Assembly (NCBI GenBank): GCA_020736575.1
Contig: JAGPYM010000055.1
Span: forward strand, 62,001 to 126,000
DNA length: 64,000 nucleotides
Reading direction: 5' to 3'
Origin: Thelonectria olida
Taxonomy: Eukaryota > Ascomycota > Sordariomycetes > Hypocreales > Nectriaceae
The position numbers and the translations under genes are program-made. The notes beneath the pieces were generated by a model that searched no databases, had not been told where the DNA came from, and was given only the letters and a program-made list of their open reading frames with translations. Of this stretch, positions 22,275 to 34,096 are shown piece by piece; the stretch's first letter is position 1; every line of letters begins with the position of its first letter.

Positions 22275-23258
22275 ATGACCTCCTCCAACACGACCGTCTT
22301 CACTCTCAACAACGGCGTCAAGATCCCCGGCCTTGGCTTCGGCACCTTTGCCAATGAAGGCGCCAAGGGAGAAACCTACGATGCCGTCACGCACGCTCTC
22401 AGGGTCGGCTACAGACACCTCGACTGCGCTTGGTTCTACCTGAACGAGGGCGAAGTTGGCGAAGCCGTACGCGACTTTCTCAAAGAGAACCCCTCGGTGA
22501 AGCGAGAAGATCTCTTCATCACCACAAAAGTTTGGAACCATCTCCACAAGCCTGAGGATGTCAAGTGGTCGCTTCAAAACTCGCTTACCAAGTTTGGCCT
22601 CGACTATGTCGATCTTTTCCTAGTGCATTGGCCGATAGCTGCCGAGAAAGATGAGGAAAACTTGCCCAAGCTGGGCTCAGATGGGAAATACGTTATCGAC
22701 AAGGAGCTCACCAAAAACCCGGAGCCTACGTGGCGGGCCATGGAGGACACACTCGCCAGTGGAAAATGCCGTGCCATTGGAGTTTCCAATTGGACGATAT
22801 CCGGCTTGAAGGAGCTGCTCGACTTTGCCAAGGTGAAGCCTGCTGTCAACCAGATTGAGATCCATCCATTCCTCCCCAATACCGACCTTGTCAACTTCTG
22901 CCGAGAACATGACATCCTGCCCCAGGCCTATTCGCCGCTAGGCTCCCAAAACCAGGTTCCCAGCACTGGCGAAAAGGTCAGGACCAACAAGACGCTGAAT
23001 GAAGTCGCCGACCGCAACGGTTATACCCTTGCCCAGCTTCTCCTTGCCTGGGGTCTTCGGCGTGGCTATAGCGTGCTGCCAAAGAGCTCCACCCCTTCAC
23101 GCATTGAGAGCAATTTCCAGGTTCCCAGTCTATCAGATGCCGACTTTGAGGCCGTCGAGAGTGTTGCCCAGGGTCGCCACACTCGATTTGTGAATATGAA
23201 GGACACATTTGGTTATGATGTTTGGCCAGAGGAGAGCGCCGAGGCGGTTATTGTATGA
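22275..23258 (+). CDS. aldo/keto reductase
   Basis: Intronless 327-aa NADPH-dependent oxidoreductase with the full AKR signature. VKIPGLGFGTF is near the N-terminus. The catalytic tetrad is D50, Y55, K85 (ITTKVWN) and H118 (LVHWP). GVSNW and NQIEIHPFLP follow, then the cofactor-binding LPKSSTPSRIESNF. It reduces aldehydes or ketones in the cytosol. The close spacing of D50-x4-Y55 and the length are standard. Related fungal enzymes include glycerol/xylose-type reductases, but the substrate is not defined by sequence. Start chosen as the first ATG, just ahead of the conserved beta hairpin. Confidence 0.93.
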   Translation: MTSSNTTVFTLNNGVKIPGLGFGTFANEGAKGETYDAVTHALRVGYRHLDCAWFYLNEGEVGEAVRDFLKENPSVKREDLFITTKVWNHLHKPEDVKWSLQNSLTKFGLDYVDLFLVHWPIAAEKDEENLPKLGSDGKYVIDKELTKNPEPTWRAMEDTLASGKCRAIGVSNWTISGLKELLDFAKVKPAVNQIEIHPFLPNTDLVNFCREHDILPQAYSPLGSQNQVPSTGEKVRTNKTLNEVADRNGYTLAQLLLAWGLRRGYSVLPKSSTPSRIESNFQVPSLSDADFEAVESVAQGRHTRFVNMKDTFGYDVWPEESAEAVIV

Positions 23259-23791
23259 GTTAGATTTCTTCCAGCGCTTGTTTTCAGATAATACCAAAGT
23301 CTACTCTCTTGATACTACTTTCACTTGGAACTGATTAGCCGTTCGTCCCTCTGGGACGATTTCAAATGAAGCCGGTTCGATTGAACTCTTCAATGGGAAC
23401 CAAAGCACCTAAACCTTTTTTTCCAGAATGAAAAGAACCTATGATTATAGGATCAACTCATTCGTATGTATAGAGCAGGTGCTGGTGATGATTTATGGGG
23501 ATGGGTTTTGGTCGGCTACCAAGGCATATATCGAAACAGGAGGAATCCATGTTCCATTTATCGTAGCGAGTTTCTTAGGTAACGGAGAGTCATTTCATCA
23601 GTCGATATATTATTACACTTAGATCAAGGCAACGTTCCATCCAATGAATCTAAATATTGGCCAACACATCAATGCGAAAGCCGCTGCGATCATTTACCCG
23701 AGTTACTTGACATTCAATCTGTCTTCAACTGTAACGTCTCATCCCTGCCTACAGTCGTTGAGAGTGTTCGATGTGCTGAATATCAACAGCG
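23259..23791. other. intergenic between convergent genes
   Basis: No coding signal. 3' regions of the aldo/keto reductase and protease-lectin genes. Confidence 0.5.
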
Positions 23792-25894
23792 CTAAAAGTC
23801 CTTGACCACAAACTTCAAGTCGCCGTTGAAGTCCTTAAACGAGACATACACCCGCTTAGACTGCGCCTTTTCACCATACTCCGACACTGCACCCAAGGGA
23901 CTTCCACCCGACACCGCTCCTGCACCCGTAACCTTCGCAAACACCCAGCTTATATCGTCACCATTGAGACAGCCGGTGGCAGATTCGAGGTAGTTATCTG
24001 GTCCGACCCAGAAGAGCGCGATATAGCCCGCATTAAAAGTCACGGCCTTGATATCGCTATCAACTCTGGCCAGAGCACCGCCGTCGAGCTTGAGAAGCTT
24101 CCAGTTTTTGTTGTGCCCAGGACAGAATAGTCCGTGGATGAGGCCGGATGGCGAGACCCAGAAAACGCACATCGTGTCCTCGCGACAACTGACGAGTGCG
24201 ATGCGCGACTCCAGGGCCGCTCTCACATTGCCAACCACACCGTCAACATCCACAGAGGCCCAGGCGTTTTCGTACCAGAATCCCCGAATGTGGCCTTGCG
24301 GCCCGATGCACCAAACAGTTTGCGCCTTGTTTGCGAAGCCTAGGGCGGCAACGCAACTCTTCTCCCACACAGTGCCCGTTGGGGTCACAACATGGCGTGT
24401 CCACGGGTCGCTCCCTTTGTCGACTATGAATACATTCTTATAAACGTTATGGAGGGCACCCGTCTTGCTGACCCAGAAGACTTCCACATGCCCGTTGCTG
24501 TTTGGTTGATTGACAATGGCGATACTTGTGCCAGCACCAGGACCGAACTCGTCACCGGCATTGGTGAGGGGGTATTCAGAAGTCCAATTCAGAGACACGG
24601 AACCGGGAATGAAGTCTTTCTGATCCCTCAGCATGATAAAGCCACCCTTGGCAAGCCAGCATAGGGTCCTAATTTCATCAGCTCGTGACGAGGCCGCGAC
24701 AGCCCCAAACGCTGTCTGGACTGCAGGGTTGAATTCTTCAAACTTCAGGCTTTCGGCGCCTTTGGAGCACGAAGCACGCGCAAGTCCACGATCTGTCGCG
24801 TACCACAATTCAACGCCTGAGGCGAAAGCCACAGGAGCTATAGTAGCTGTATGCATCTGCGAGATGGGAGGAACCTGGCCCGTTGTGCTTGACAGGCGCC
24901 AGTCAGAAGCCAAGCCAAGGTCCGAAGTCTTGCTAATCGGATGGGAAGGGAGCGGTCTTTTGTTGCGTACCATCCAAAAGTCCTCGGTGGCTTCGAAGGA
25001 TTTGATCCAGTCGTAGGGCATCCAGAAATGCGCATGCCCGTTGGTGCCATCACCCCACGAGTTCTGAATCAACACACGCTGCTTGGTGTGGTCGTAACCA
25101 ACAGCGAGGACAGCATGGCTACCCCAGGCGGGTTGCCACGCCCACGTAGGGAGAGGTCCCAACGACGGAAACTCATCTGTCAGGGATTTGTGGGTGGCTG
25201 GAAAAGTAGGCCAATAGAACTTGAAACCAAACACCACAGGGTAGCCTTCATAAAGACACTGCCTCAGCCGAAAGAGCGTGATGGCGCCGACGGATGCCTT
25301 CTCTTCCGGGCCCATGAGCTTTTCTGCATCGGCCGTATGGTCAGGATCGAGGCGACAGTATTCGATGCCATTGACCAGTTTATTGCCGACAAATGCAGCG
25401 TCAACCGGCCGGTCGTTGAGGCCGATGACAACGCCGGCCTCCTCGTACCAAGGCCATTTCTTTTCGGACGCGATGCCGTATGCGTGGGCCGACTTGAAGG
25501 CGTTGCGGATGCGGCAGCCTGTGTCCCGGAGGCTCACCGGCCACTCCCAAGGCGCCTGCTCTTTCTCCATGACGCCATAAGCGCGACCGAGGTAGTATAT
25601 GAAGAGCCGTGAGGGGTCTTCAACGCTGTGCAGGCTCTCGTCATGACCTTGCTTGTTGATCAACGCGTGAACGAGAAACCTGACTGCCGCCGCTGTCGCG
25701 TTTGCGACACATGAGTTGGTCGAGCTCTGGTTGTAGATAGGCCTGAGATAGTCCTCTTTTTTGTCCCAGAGGTTTATGATCCCGTTGAAACGTGCTTGGT
25801 CAATGGGCGGACCGTCGTAGTAGTACGGTTTGTCGGCAGGGTCGAAACTGTCCGAGATGTGGCCTCGATTGCGGACTTGGTTTTGGGCACTCAT
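23792..25894 (-). CDS. papain-like cysteine peptidase fused to lectin-like beta-propeller repeats
   Basis: 700 aa from the ATG at 25894. The frame is also open upstream with a possible ATG at 26083, which would add a poorly conserved extension. Residues 1-310 are a C1A-type peptidase: oxyanion Gln56 and nucleophile Cys62 in NQSSTNSCVANA, His260 in GSHAVLAVGY, Asn278 in IQNSWGDG. There is no signal peptide or obvious pro-domain, so it may act inside the cell. Residues 340-700 contain at least six similar units of about 50 aa built around a vFWvs..G.ih pattern (VEVFWVSKTGALH; CVFWVSPSGLIHG; ALFWVGPDNYLE). This is typical of fucose-lectin/tachylectin-like propellers. The catalytic triad is complete. 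The combination suggests a glycan-targeted protease; this is inference. Confidence 0.8.
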   Translation of the reverse strand: MSAQNQVRNRGHISDSFDPADKPYYYDGPPIDQARFNGIINLWDKKEDYLRPIYNQSSTNSCVANATAAAVRFLVHALINKQGHDESLHSVEDPSRLFIYYLGRAYGVMEKEQAPWEWPVSLRDTGCRIRNAFKSAHAYGIASEKKWPWYEEAGVVIGLNDRPVDAAFVGNKLVNGIEYCRLDPDHTADAEKLMGPEEKASVGAITLFRLRQCLYEGYPVVFGFKFYWPTFPATHKSLTDEFPSLGPLPTWAWQPAWGSHAVLAVGYDHTKQRVLIQNSWGDGTNGHAHFWMPYDWIKSFEATEDFWMVRNKRPLPSHPISKTSDLGLASDWRLSSTTGQVPPISQMHTATIAPVAFASGVELWYATDRGLARASCSKGAESLKFEEFNPAVQTAFGAVAASSRADEIRTLCWLAKGGFIMLRDQKDFIPGSVSLNWTSEYPLTNAGDEFGPGAGTSIAIVNQPNSNGHVEVFWVSKTGALHNVYKNVFIVDKGSDPWTRHVVTPTGTVWEKSCVAALGFANKAQTVWCIGPQGHIRGFWYENAWASVDVDGVVGNVRAALESRIALVSCREDTMCVFWVSPSGLIHGLFCPGHNKNWKLLKLDGGALARVDSDIKAVTFNAGYIALFWVGPDNYLESATGCLNGDDISWVFAKVTGAGAVSGGSPLGAVSEYGEKAQSKRVYVSFKDFNGDLKFVVKDF

Positions 25895-27001
25895 GATTAT
25901 GGAGGCGCCCTGGGGTAGTTGGCGTGATAGGCCTGGCAGACTGGAGAAGGGATTGAGATGTTGTGTAGAATTGGAGAGACTGGCTTGGAGAAACGCAAAG
26001 GTGGACGGAAGATATATGCCAAGCGATCGCCCACTAATCGTCGTATGCCGCAGCACATTCAATTGAGTCCGGTTGGTGTCCATGCAGACTCGCTTCACCT
26101 TGTCACCTTGGCATCAGAAGCACGGTCGAGACCAGTGAGAGGACTCGGAGACATCAGCCATGTGGACTTTGATACGCAAGCTAAGCCAATGCCCGCCTGA
26201 CTATCTATTCAGTTGCCCAACACGGAGGTTGAGCTTCCACACTCAGCCAGCCACGAATGGACTAGTGGCCGACAACTCTCTCAGCTTTGCACATTCGTGG
26301 CAATATTGTGCTCTGTCCGCCCAGGTTTGGCGCAGCAACCAATAGTTTTCTGCACCTTGACAACGCGAGCGGCAGCGGTTGGCCAGGCCAGTGAGACCAC
26401 AGATCTACGAAGTGCCAAGAGGAGCTAGTATAGGAAGAACGGCGCATTAAAGACCCTCCAGTATCTTATCATGTTACAAAATGAGCGCTCAGGCCATTGA
26501 CAGTGATTGCTTTTGGTGCAATCAAACCAAGGCCCAGCCACGCAGGATTCTCCTGCAGCTGAGTATGTTGTCCGCCCAGATGGCACAAAGCGGGCGCTTC
26601 GCAAGAAAGGCATGTTGGGGAAACATGGTCTATAATGTTTGAGTCCTAGAACATAGCACCAATCTCTTGTCCAAGGTATTCCGAAGATCTGTTATTAAAT
26701 TTCTGACTTGTGAGAGATGATCAAACCTCACAACCTGGACATGATTAGGGACATGCCCTTCCTATAATGTATCTCACAGCAAACTCATCCCATGAAGCTT
26801 TTGTAGACGACAATCATATTGTACTTTAATATCTTACTCGATAGGGGAGACCGACACGTACTGTAGAGGAGCCAACCAGTAGGAATGAATCCATCACTGC
26901 AGCTCCTGTTGCAGTCAGGCTTACCAAACACGTCATTGAACGCTGCAGTTGACACCACGAGACTTACGTAGATTCAAGACACTTCATAGAATTACATGCA
27001 A
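25895..27001. other. intergenic, no gene seen
   Basis: Apart from the optional N-terminal extension of the protease (to 26083), only short frames. Confidence 0.45.
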
Positions 27002-27821
27002 CTAAGCGTCCTCGCCAAGCATAAATCGCAAGCTCGCACGCGTAATCTTCTCAACCACCTTGAGCTCTTCCTCCCCCCTTGGTGCGTATACCATAACCAG
27101 TCCGAGGTACAAGACTCTCCCGCTTAGTGGATGGCGCTCTCCCCAGCCTCTTTCTAGCACCAGTTTTGCATCCTTGGGTGCCAAGTTGACATGTAAGGAC
27201 CCATCGATCCCGTGCATGTGCGCGATTTCACCTCTCGTCTTCTTGGCGATGGGGTGCAAAGGGCTCTCTGAAGCTGCGAACAAAGCTGGCCCGCGACGCT
27301 CGGCAAGCGAAGGTGCTATTTTGAGCTGAGCGGGAGACGAAGACGCCAATGATTCGAGGAAGCTGTGATAACGCTGTGCACTAGATAAGCCGTCATTTGG
27401 TGCTCGGTTTCATGATGAGATTACATACCGCCTTGATACCTTCTGTCGCAAAGTCTGTCATCTGACGACTCGGAACCGTCCAGCTCCCAACCTTGGGCCT
27501 CGGCGGGTTGCGCAGCGGAACGTCGTGCTCAGACAAGAAGGCGACGTGGCCATTTGGCCCTGCTTGGGCTACGGATCGAGGGTCATCGTAGCAACTGGTG
27601 TGAAGAGGCTCTTTCTTGAAGGGCCGCAACGACAGCTGGATGAGCCAGCCAACGGCGTTGTAAGGGACACCACCGGCGCCGATTGTCAGGTAGTCGTGGT
27701 AATCGAGCACCGCAACTCGGACGAGGGGGACGCCGACGACGGCTGACGCCAAGGCTGTGACTGCCACGCGCTGCCTGGTTTGAAAGAGGCGGCTGAACAG
27801 TGGACGGAATCGAGAAGTCAT
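27002..27821 (-). CDS. DUF5519 / 'luciferase-domain' fungal protein
   Basis: Exons 27821-27429 and 27373-27002 (55-bp intron, GTATGT donor) give 254 aa. A hydrophobic segment near residues 20-40 (VAVTALASAVVGVPLVRVAV) suggests a membrane anchor. The C-terminal MHGIDGSLHVNLAPKDAKLV followed by GWGERHPLSG is the hallmark of the fungal family named luciferase-like/DUF5519 (PF17648). Despite the name, no light-emitting reaction is implied. The function of the family is unknown. Confidence 0.8.
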
Positions 27822-28124
27822 GATGGCGTATCGTGTGAGTTAACGATGAGCAAGTTTTGCTCCACGACCTCCGTGAGTGCGAAGTGCAAGTGGCGTGGAT
27901 AATCGAGTATTTTCGAAGGATTTTCTGGCTCGTCAGCCGGGTTTGCCCTGGAACGGAATGCCGAAATCCGAGACGCTCGTAAGACTAACAACATTAAACA
28001 TAATCTACTACCAATGTTAGATTGGGAGTGTCATTTGGCTCATGCTCTATTGTCTAAGCTGTCCGCTTCATCAAGGACGAGTTGGTACGCGCACAAGAGC
28101 AACAAACACGGTTTTTTCCCACAG
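27822..28124. other. intergenic with NACHT 3'-flank repeat
   Basis: Contains the second copy of the short repeat; nothing else recognised. Confidence 0.5.
28049..28110. repeat. second copy of NACHT 3'-flank repeat
   Basis: Partner of 13124-13188. It lies 15 bp past the stop of the intact NACHT gene. Confidence 0.7.
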
Positions 28125-31100
28125 TTATAGCCTTTTAAAACCGAATTGGCTCATGCTCGTTATTTGCCACAGCAGCTCAACGTCGTCATCATCTGGACCA
28201 TCACTCCTGTTTCGACCAGTATCATGAAACACTACCGTGGCTTGCTCCAGATGAGGCCTGCAAAGGATGACGTTCGTGAACTGTCTCCTCGCACAATCGG
28301 GACATCTCAGAGTCCACAAAAGCATGCGGGCGCCGTCGCCACCGAAATTCGTTGCCAACTCAGGCTGTGTATCTGCCAGGGCTCTTGCAATACCCCAGTT
28401 TCTGTTCTCCATCGCCAGGCGGAAGCTAGCGACACGACTTTTCTGAAAGTGAGACAAGTTGACTCCAGAAGCGATGTAGAATTCAACCAGCTTTTGATTC
28501 ACGGCGTCGGGCAGGGTCCTCTTCATCGCTTCGCTTATCATCATCTCGGCGTCGGAAAAGCTGCAGTCAAGGACAGCAGGACACCCTACCTGGACTATAA
28601 CGTCAAAGAGACCGTCCATCGCCCCTACCTGAACGGGCTGCAGGGTTGTTCTTAGCAAGGCTTTCATAACGAGCAACTGCAGCTCGCCAAGGTCGAATTG
28701 CAACTCCTGCCCTCTTTCAACGATGTAGTCGCGATCGAATATGTCAAGAAGGAATCGGTGAGGCTTGAAGGGGAGTGGAGTATGCCCGAGCCTACAACTC
28801 TCGACCTCGAGATCAAGGAAACTTTTTCCAGTGGCAGTTCGAGCTCGAAGGAGAACAGGGTCTGTTAAATTCCGCCGTCGACAGAGTTTGTTGAATGAGG
28901 AGCGGTTGAATCGCCTTGTCAAAACACCAGCAAATAGCTCTAGCAACGGTTGAGACGCTGCATCGTATCCAGTGACTAGAATGTCACAAATTTCCTCGTG
29001 GATGCCTGCATCCTTTTCGTGCTCAGTACAATCGCACATGACCTCCCAAGGCTTCGCCGCGGGCCAGCATGGATTACCCTGGGCTATGGAATTGGTGATG
29101 ATTTGAATCAAGGCACGGTGCTTCACACGTCCTTGAAACTCGCTAACGCAATTTCTTGGGCACCCCAGGTGCCCTTTCTGAGCCAAGAATGTCAACCAGG
29201 ATCCAAGGTTGCTTGGTGTGGTTTCAATCTGTGCCAGGTGGGTGAAAGCATGGCATAGAAGATCCTGGCTTCCGATGCTCCCGGCATAGATAATTGCGAA
29301 TGGTAAGGATCTTGGGATTGACGAGAGAGGGACAGGTTCCGGTCTGGAAGACTGCCAGCTTTCATCCATCCAAGGCATCTTGCCAGCCAGAAGAGTGCCC
29401 TCCAACATTCCAATGAGCAATGGATGCGTCTCCGATTCGACCGTCAAAAACTGTATATGGGCATGCCAGTATTTCTCTGCGTACTTCAGAAAAGGGAATG
29501 AGGTGTCTCGGACGACTTGGGCGGGTAGTGGAAGAGTCAACGGGACCTCAACACGTGTCGAGGCCTGGTGACTAGAAGAGCCACGGGACCCAGACCTATC
29601 CCTCAAGTCCATGACGCGGCTCATCAACCGTCCGATTCTCGCTTCTATGATACCCATGGGAGCTGTCTGGATTGCTTGTTGCGCAATTGCTGTGGCAGGG
29701 AAATCTGTCATTAGCATTGGCAAAAATTGTGGTGCTGTTTCTGTCTCCAGGTCTTCGGGTGCCACTGAGGAGTCCTCGGGTGCCGCTGAAAAGTCCTCGA
29801 GGTTGATGTATGTTAGACAGACCTGGCCGACGTGGTGATCAGATTCTTGATGGTCAAAGTGGAAACTGTGCAAAGGCCCGTTGTCCGGCTGAGATAGGAA
29901 ATGGCGAATAGAGTGGTGAGTGAAGCGAACTGTATCGTCTTCCGTCTCAATGTGGACGAGGTTCTCGCACCAGAGAGTCAGTCTCTCCATGCCATTGATC
30001 AGTGAGCGCGGGTTCATGCTCGTGCTTCCAACCTCGATGGAAATTGCTTCACGGAGCTGATCTATACTCAGAGGTTCACGGACCGCGCCAGTCCACTGAA
30101 AGATGGCTTGGGCAACTTCTTGGTGTTTGTGGTGAAGAATACGCTCAAGTGCTCGATTCAAAGTCGCATCGAGGTCTATTGGAAGTTGCTGCAAAGCCTT
30201 CCTGATATCCTCATCGTTCTTCCTGGTGCATATGTCTTCGATGGTAAGAAATGCCCACAGGAACCTGGCACCAAAGTAGTGACTAATTAGCAAGGCTTCA
30301 CCCAGATGTTGCTCGGGGAGGTGACGCATACATTCCTTCTTCTTTCAATGCGATTACCTTTAGGATTTCACCTGCCAAACTGACATCTTCGAGGACAAGT
30401 TCATTCATTGACAGCTTCTCGTGAATTATATCCTCAGCGTATCTCAAGATGTCCTCACTGGTCTGTCCTGAGCCGGTTGCAATTTGTGAAGGAGAAGAAA
30501 ACCGCTGTTTGATATCTTCAGTCACTGTCTCTCTACAGGAAAGGATTAACTTAATCTTTTCTGAGGTTTGATCAAGCTTAATCAGTTTGGATAGAAATCC
30601 GAGCAACGATCGACGGTGCTTGGGAAGACATTCATCGACGCCATCTATGATGATAAACCACGTTTTGACTAGCCCTGAGGCGTAGGAAAAAAGGCTTATC
30701 AAAGAATCTCGAGAGAAGTATTGAGTCTCGGCTGCCTCAAGAGCAGAGCATAAAGTTGTGTCGTGCAAAAGATGATTCGCATCGAAGAAGGATGAGAGAA
30801 GTTGATGAACAAGCGACCTAAGGATCGTGTCGCAGTCCAGACTATCAGCATCGTCGAATCGGCAGAAGAAGAATGAAATCGCATGGCCTGTTTCCTTCTT
30901 CTCATTGAGATGTTCCACAATGTGCGACCTAGGAACATGGTTAGTTGGGCAAAGAGTCGACTGCGGAGAGGAGGGAAAGAGATTGGCCACGCACGTCAAA
31001 ATGGACTTTCCAGAACCAACTAAAGGGCATCTCATTAGCTTTCGGACCTGTGTCAACGTCTGAGACTTACTTTTCCCAGTGATGTGCAGGAGAGGCACCT

Positions 31101-32232
31101 CTTTCTTTGAACACCACTCGTTGAACTCTTGGGTCTCGAAGATCCATTCAGCTGTGTGAAGGTGGCGTTTGTTCCGAGCATTGTTAAAGGTTGTCGTGCA
31201 TCGAGCGTAAGACGATAGGTCGTTGAGAAGCTGCCGATGCCTACGTTCTGTGGCCCTAATTAGCCGCCTCCTTCAAAAGTGATGTTGCAACACTTGTTGT
31301 ATGTACCCTGAGCTTGCATCTTTGCTTGCTTCTCAACCTTGGCCAACTGATTTCCATATTTTGATAACCTCGCAAGCACCTGAATTCGAATTGCGGACGC
31401 TTGTTGTCGCTCTTTGGCCTGCATATTATGTTCTTCGTGATCAGACTGAGCTTTTGCGAGGTCAATGTCCCGTTGAACATCTTCGACTTTCGATTTGATA
31501 TCGTCGATGTACTGTCGCATCTCTGATTGAAAGGACATTATCAAAGCCTTTGCAGCCTGCACCACCACTAGATACGGTGTTATTGTCGGTTCCTTTCAAT
31601 AAAGACGCAACCATGCTTACTTTGACGACTCGCAACAACAAGAAGCTTCTCGCAACAGGCGATGACAGAAGAGTGGAAACGGCATATTGAATCCCGTAGT
31701 CGCACGGAGGTCTTGAATAGTAGTTGATACTCGGTGAATCTAGAGCAGAGAGTCCCAAAGCCGTGGAGGAGTTGGGCAAAAGATTCAAAGTAGGATGTAA
31801 AATTGGTGAGGACCTGGTAGATAAGACTTCAGCATTGGAACGCAAGACGTCAATTCGGTTAATAAAGCCTACGAGAAAAGTCAACTTGACGGAACCCCAG
31901 ATCAATGCAGCGAGGTCAGGATTTGACGAGACAAAGGTATCGACGGCGGGGAAAAACTGCTGGATCGTTTGTAGAAACGAGGATAGTCTCGATGCGATAC
32001 TCCTCCCCCTCCTATTTGAGTCGACACGGTCAAGCTCGGCAGTGAAAAGGATGACGGCTTGGGTATCATGCGGGGTAGACTTGAGGCTCTGGAACCTTTT
32101 TCGTTCGTCGTCCTTGAGACGAGCCTGAAAGCGCGCAACGGCCGTCTCGAGCTCGACGACAGCTTCCGTCCTGTCAGTTCTAGCCACACTACGACTTGAA
32201 GGGTGAACGATGAGAGACTTGGACGGATCCAT
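28125..32232 (-). CDS. NACHT-domain NTPase, intact, seven exons
   Basis: Exons 32232-31873, 31813-31621, 31567-31307, 31247-31071, 31019-30995, 30928-30332 and 30264-28125 (introns of 51-67 bp) join in frame to 1250 aa. The N-terminal 180 residues match the helical domain ahead of fungal NACHT proteins (SSNPDLAALIWGSVKLTFL). A coiled-coil-like stretch follows (residues 190-270). The P-loop is split by introns and reads GKIGSGKS (about 329-336). Walker B is FIIIDGVDEC (about 430-439), with a sensor-like LILSCRE. GMFLWAFLTIEDI and a long C-terminus with no recognisable ankyrin, WD40 or TPR repeats complete it. Its role is presumably non-self recognition or cell-death signalling, as for other fungal NLR-like proteins. 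The 25-bp fifth exon is unusually small but needed for frame. Confidence 0.82.
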
Positions 32233-32970
32233 GGATCGATTGAAGACTTGAGCGTGGAGTGAAGCAATCGTGCAGAGTCACAAATGTGTTTGGCGAGTCG
32301 GCGGGGAATGCCTTGAACCTGGTGAGGCTGAGGCTCAAAGGCAACGAACGAATCAAAGGCTCAGACAGGCAATGAGTGAATGCATGAATGACTAAGCAAT
32401 ATTTCAACCGTTTTTACCACTCTGGAGAAAGACTGAAAGAAGGTACTCCTTTAACTATAGATGGGGCATTTGTTCCGAGCCTCGTCTAGGTTGAAGACCC
32501 AGACCTTCCAAAGTCCTCCGTCCCTAGGGAAGAGGATCCGGATATAAGTCACAAGTTCGATAATGAAGCACTTGTCGGGAGATTTTGGGGGGGCTAGGAT
32601 AGGAACTCCTAACGACCTACCACTCTGTTTAGTGATAGACCAAGCTGGATTAGCTGTAACAGCCCTCATTACATGATACCGAGATGTGCACTCTTCTTTA
32701 CCATCTGACAAGCACAAAGGAGCTATTAGCATGTTAAAAATCAATTGGGTATCAAGCATAGTTTAATTCAACTACAGGCATCAATCATGGCCGCCCAACG
32801 AGTATTCTCATTTCTCTCCGAGAAGAATCTGATGGGTGATATGAAGCAACATCTATTCCCCATATCCTCTTGAAAGCCCCAAGACATTGTAATTATGTCA
32901 GCCTCGCGGTCGGTGACAGCCTACTTGATTGCCTATGGAATAGAGGTGAGCGTGTATTTATCGATGAGAT
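32233..32970. other. intergenic upstream of NACHT gene
   Basis: Promoter of the NACHT gene. A 102-codon minus frame (32451-32759) has no recognisable domain. Confidence 0.4.
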
Positions 32971-33390
32971 GTTCAATGCCTCCCACAAAGTCCAATGATG
33001 ATAAAGCGCTGTGTTGGAAGGATTTCGCAACGAAAAGATCAACTGACGGCACTTATATGACCAGCGGAGTTCCTCAAACCCGCTCGGTTCTTTGCAACCC
33101 TGGAAACGTAGATGTCTTCCAAGGGGGGCCTTCATAAGCAAAGCCAGGGTGTGTGTTCCGTGGCCGTTCTCATCGCCGGGGACGTTCGAGCCCTCGACCC
33201 AATCCTTCCACACTTTCAAGCGTCGTCGACGGTCGCGTCGTTCGAAAAATAGCACTTCATCATCGTAGCCAGTATCTAAGAGAGCGATTCCGATGGGGTG
33301 ATCTATGTGACCCCGGGCAGATTTGTGAAAGAGGTTGTATATGCAGCTGTTAATTTCCACCAACTTGTTCAGCCATCGTGTGGATCGATG
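32971..33390 (-). pseudogene. subtilisin-like (S8) peptidase fragment
   Basis: The minus strand reads IGIALLDTGYDD (catalytic Asp) and DENGHGTHTLALLMKAP (catalytic His), the first two S8 active-site motifs in correct spacing. At a run of six G on the plus strand (about 33123-33128) the frame shifts by one; the next frame continues DIYVSRVAKNRAGL and then hits TGA. No Ser-containing GTS motif was found. It is therefore a broken 5'-to-middle fragment of a fungal subtilase of the kind often linked to NLR-type proteins. The homopolymer frameshift could be a sequence error, but the missing C-terminal half could not. Confidence 0.7.
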
Positions 33391-34096
33391 CCATCGCCAT
33401 CTTCGACCGCGCTTGGGAGAGGTGCTGGGTTGATCAGCAAACGCAACAACATAATATCGTTTCGAGTGGTAAAACGCTGTGTCTTGGTCGAAAAACCATC
33501 CATTGGCCGTACGAGGCTCAGGCAGGAAGTGGACGGTATAGCTTGACCACTTGGTGTCCATCCATGGCGGGTCACAACACTGCCAGAATGACCTCGATGT
33601 TATGTAGACCAGCACCAACCTCATCCAATTGGACAGCCTATGGGTTTTCAATAACTATGCTTCTCAATAACACGCTGGGTCCACGATCAGCATGTTGCGC
33701 AATCGGGAACCCGGTATAAAGCTGTTAAAAGAGGATTTAAAAATAAAATATTTAAAAAGCCTATTATATTTAATATATATTAATAGTAGTATATAGCTAT
33801 TAGTAATTTATTAACTCTTCTTTTAGAATATTTAATTATGGACTTGGAGAGCGTTTTAATAAATGTGTCACTTTTATAAGTACTTACATACAGGCCCGGA
33901 TCCCACAATGCCGCAATGCCGCAATGCCGCGATCCCCGGAATCCGCGCAATCCGGATAAGGATCCCAAGTGGTAGACAATTTCTAAAAAAGAAAGGCAAA
34001 ACGTCTAGAATATTTCCTCCATGCCCAGGTCCTACTATTCTCTGAAAAATTCTCACTTGTAAACATTTCATCCAACTTGAGATTACCTGATTGACG
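33391..34096. other. intergenic; AT-rich patch and small repeat
   Basis: 33720-33850 is about 130 bp of nearly pure A/T, resembling a RIP-mutated scrap. 33906-33930 repeats ATGCCGCA about three times. The promoter of the Zn2Cys6 gene follows. Confidence 0.45.

Noticed and set aside
33906..33930. ATGCCGCA repeats as a CRISPR or regulatory array
   Set aside because: Only about three contiguous 8-bp units without spacers, in a eukaryotic genome; an ordinary microsatellite.
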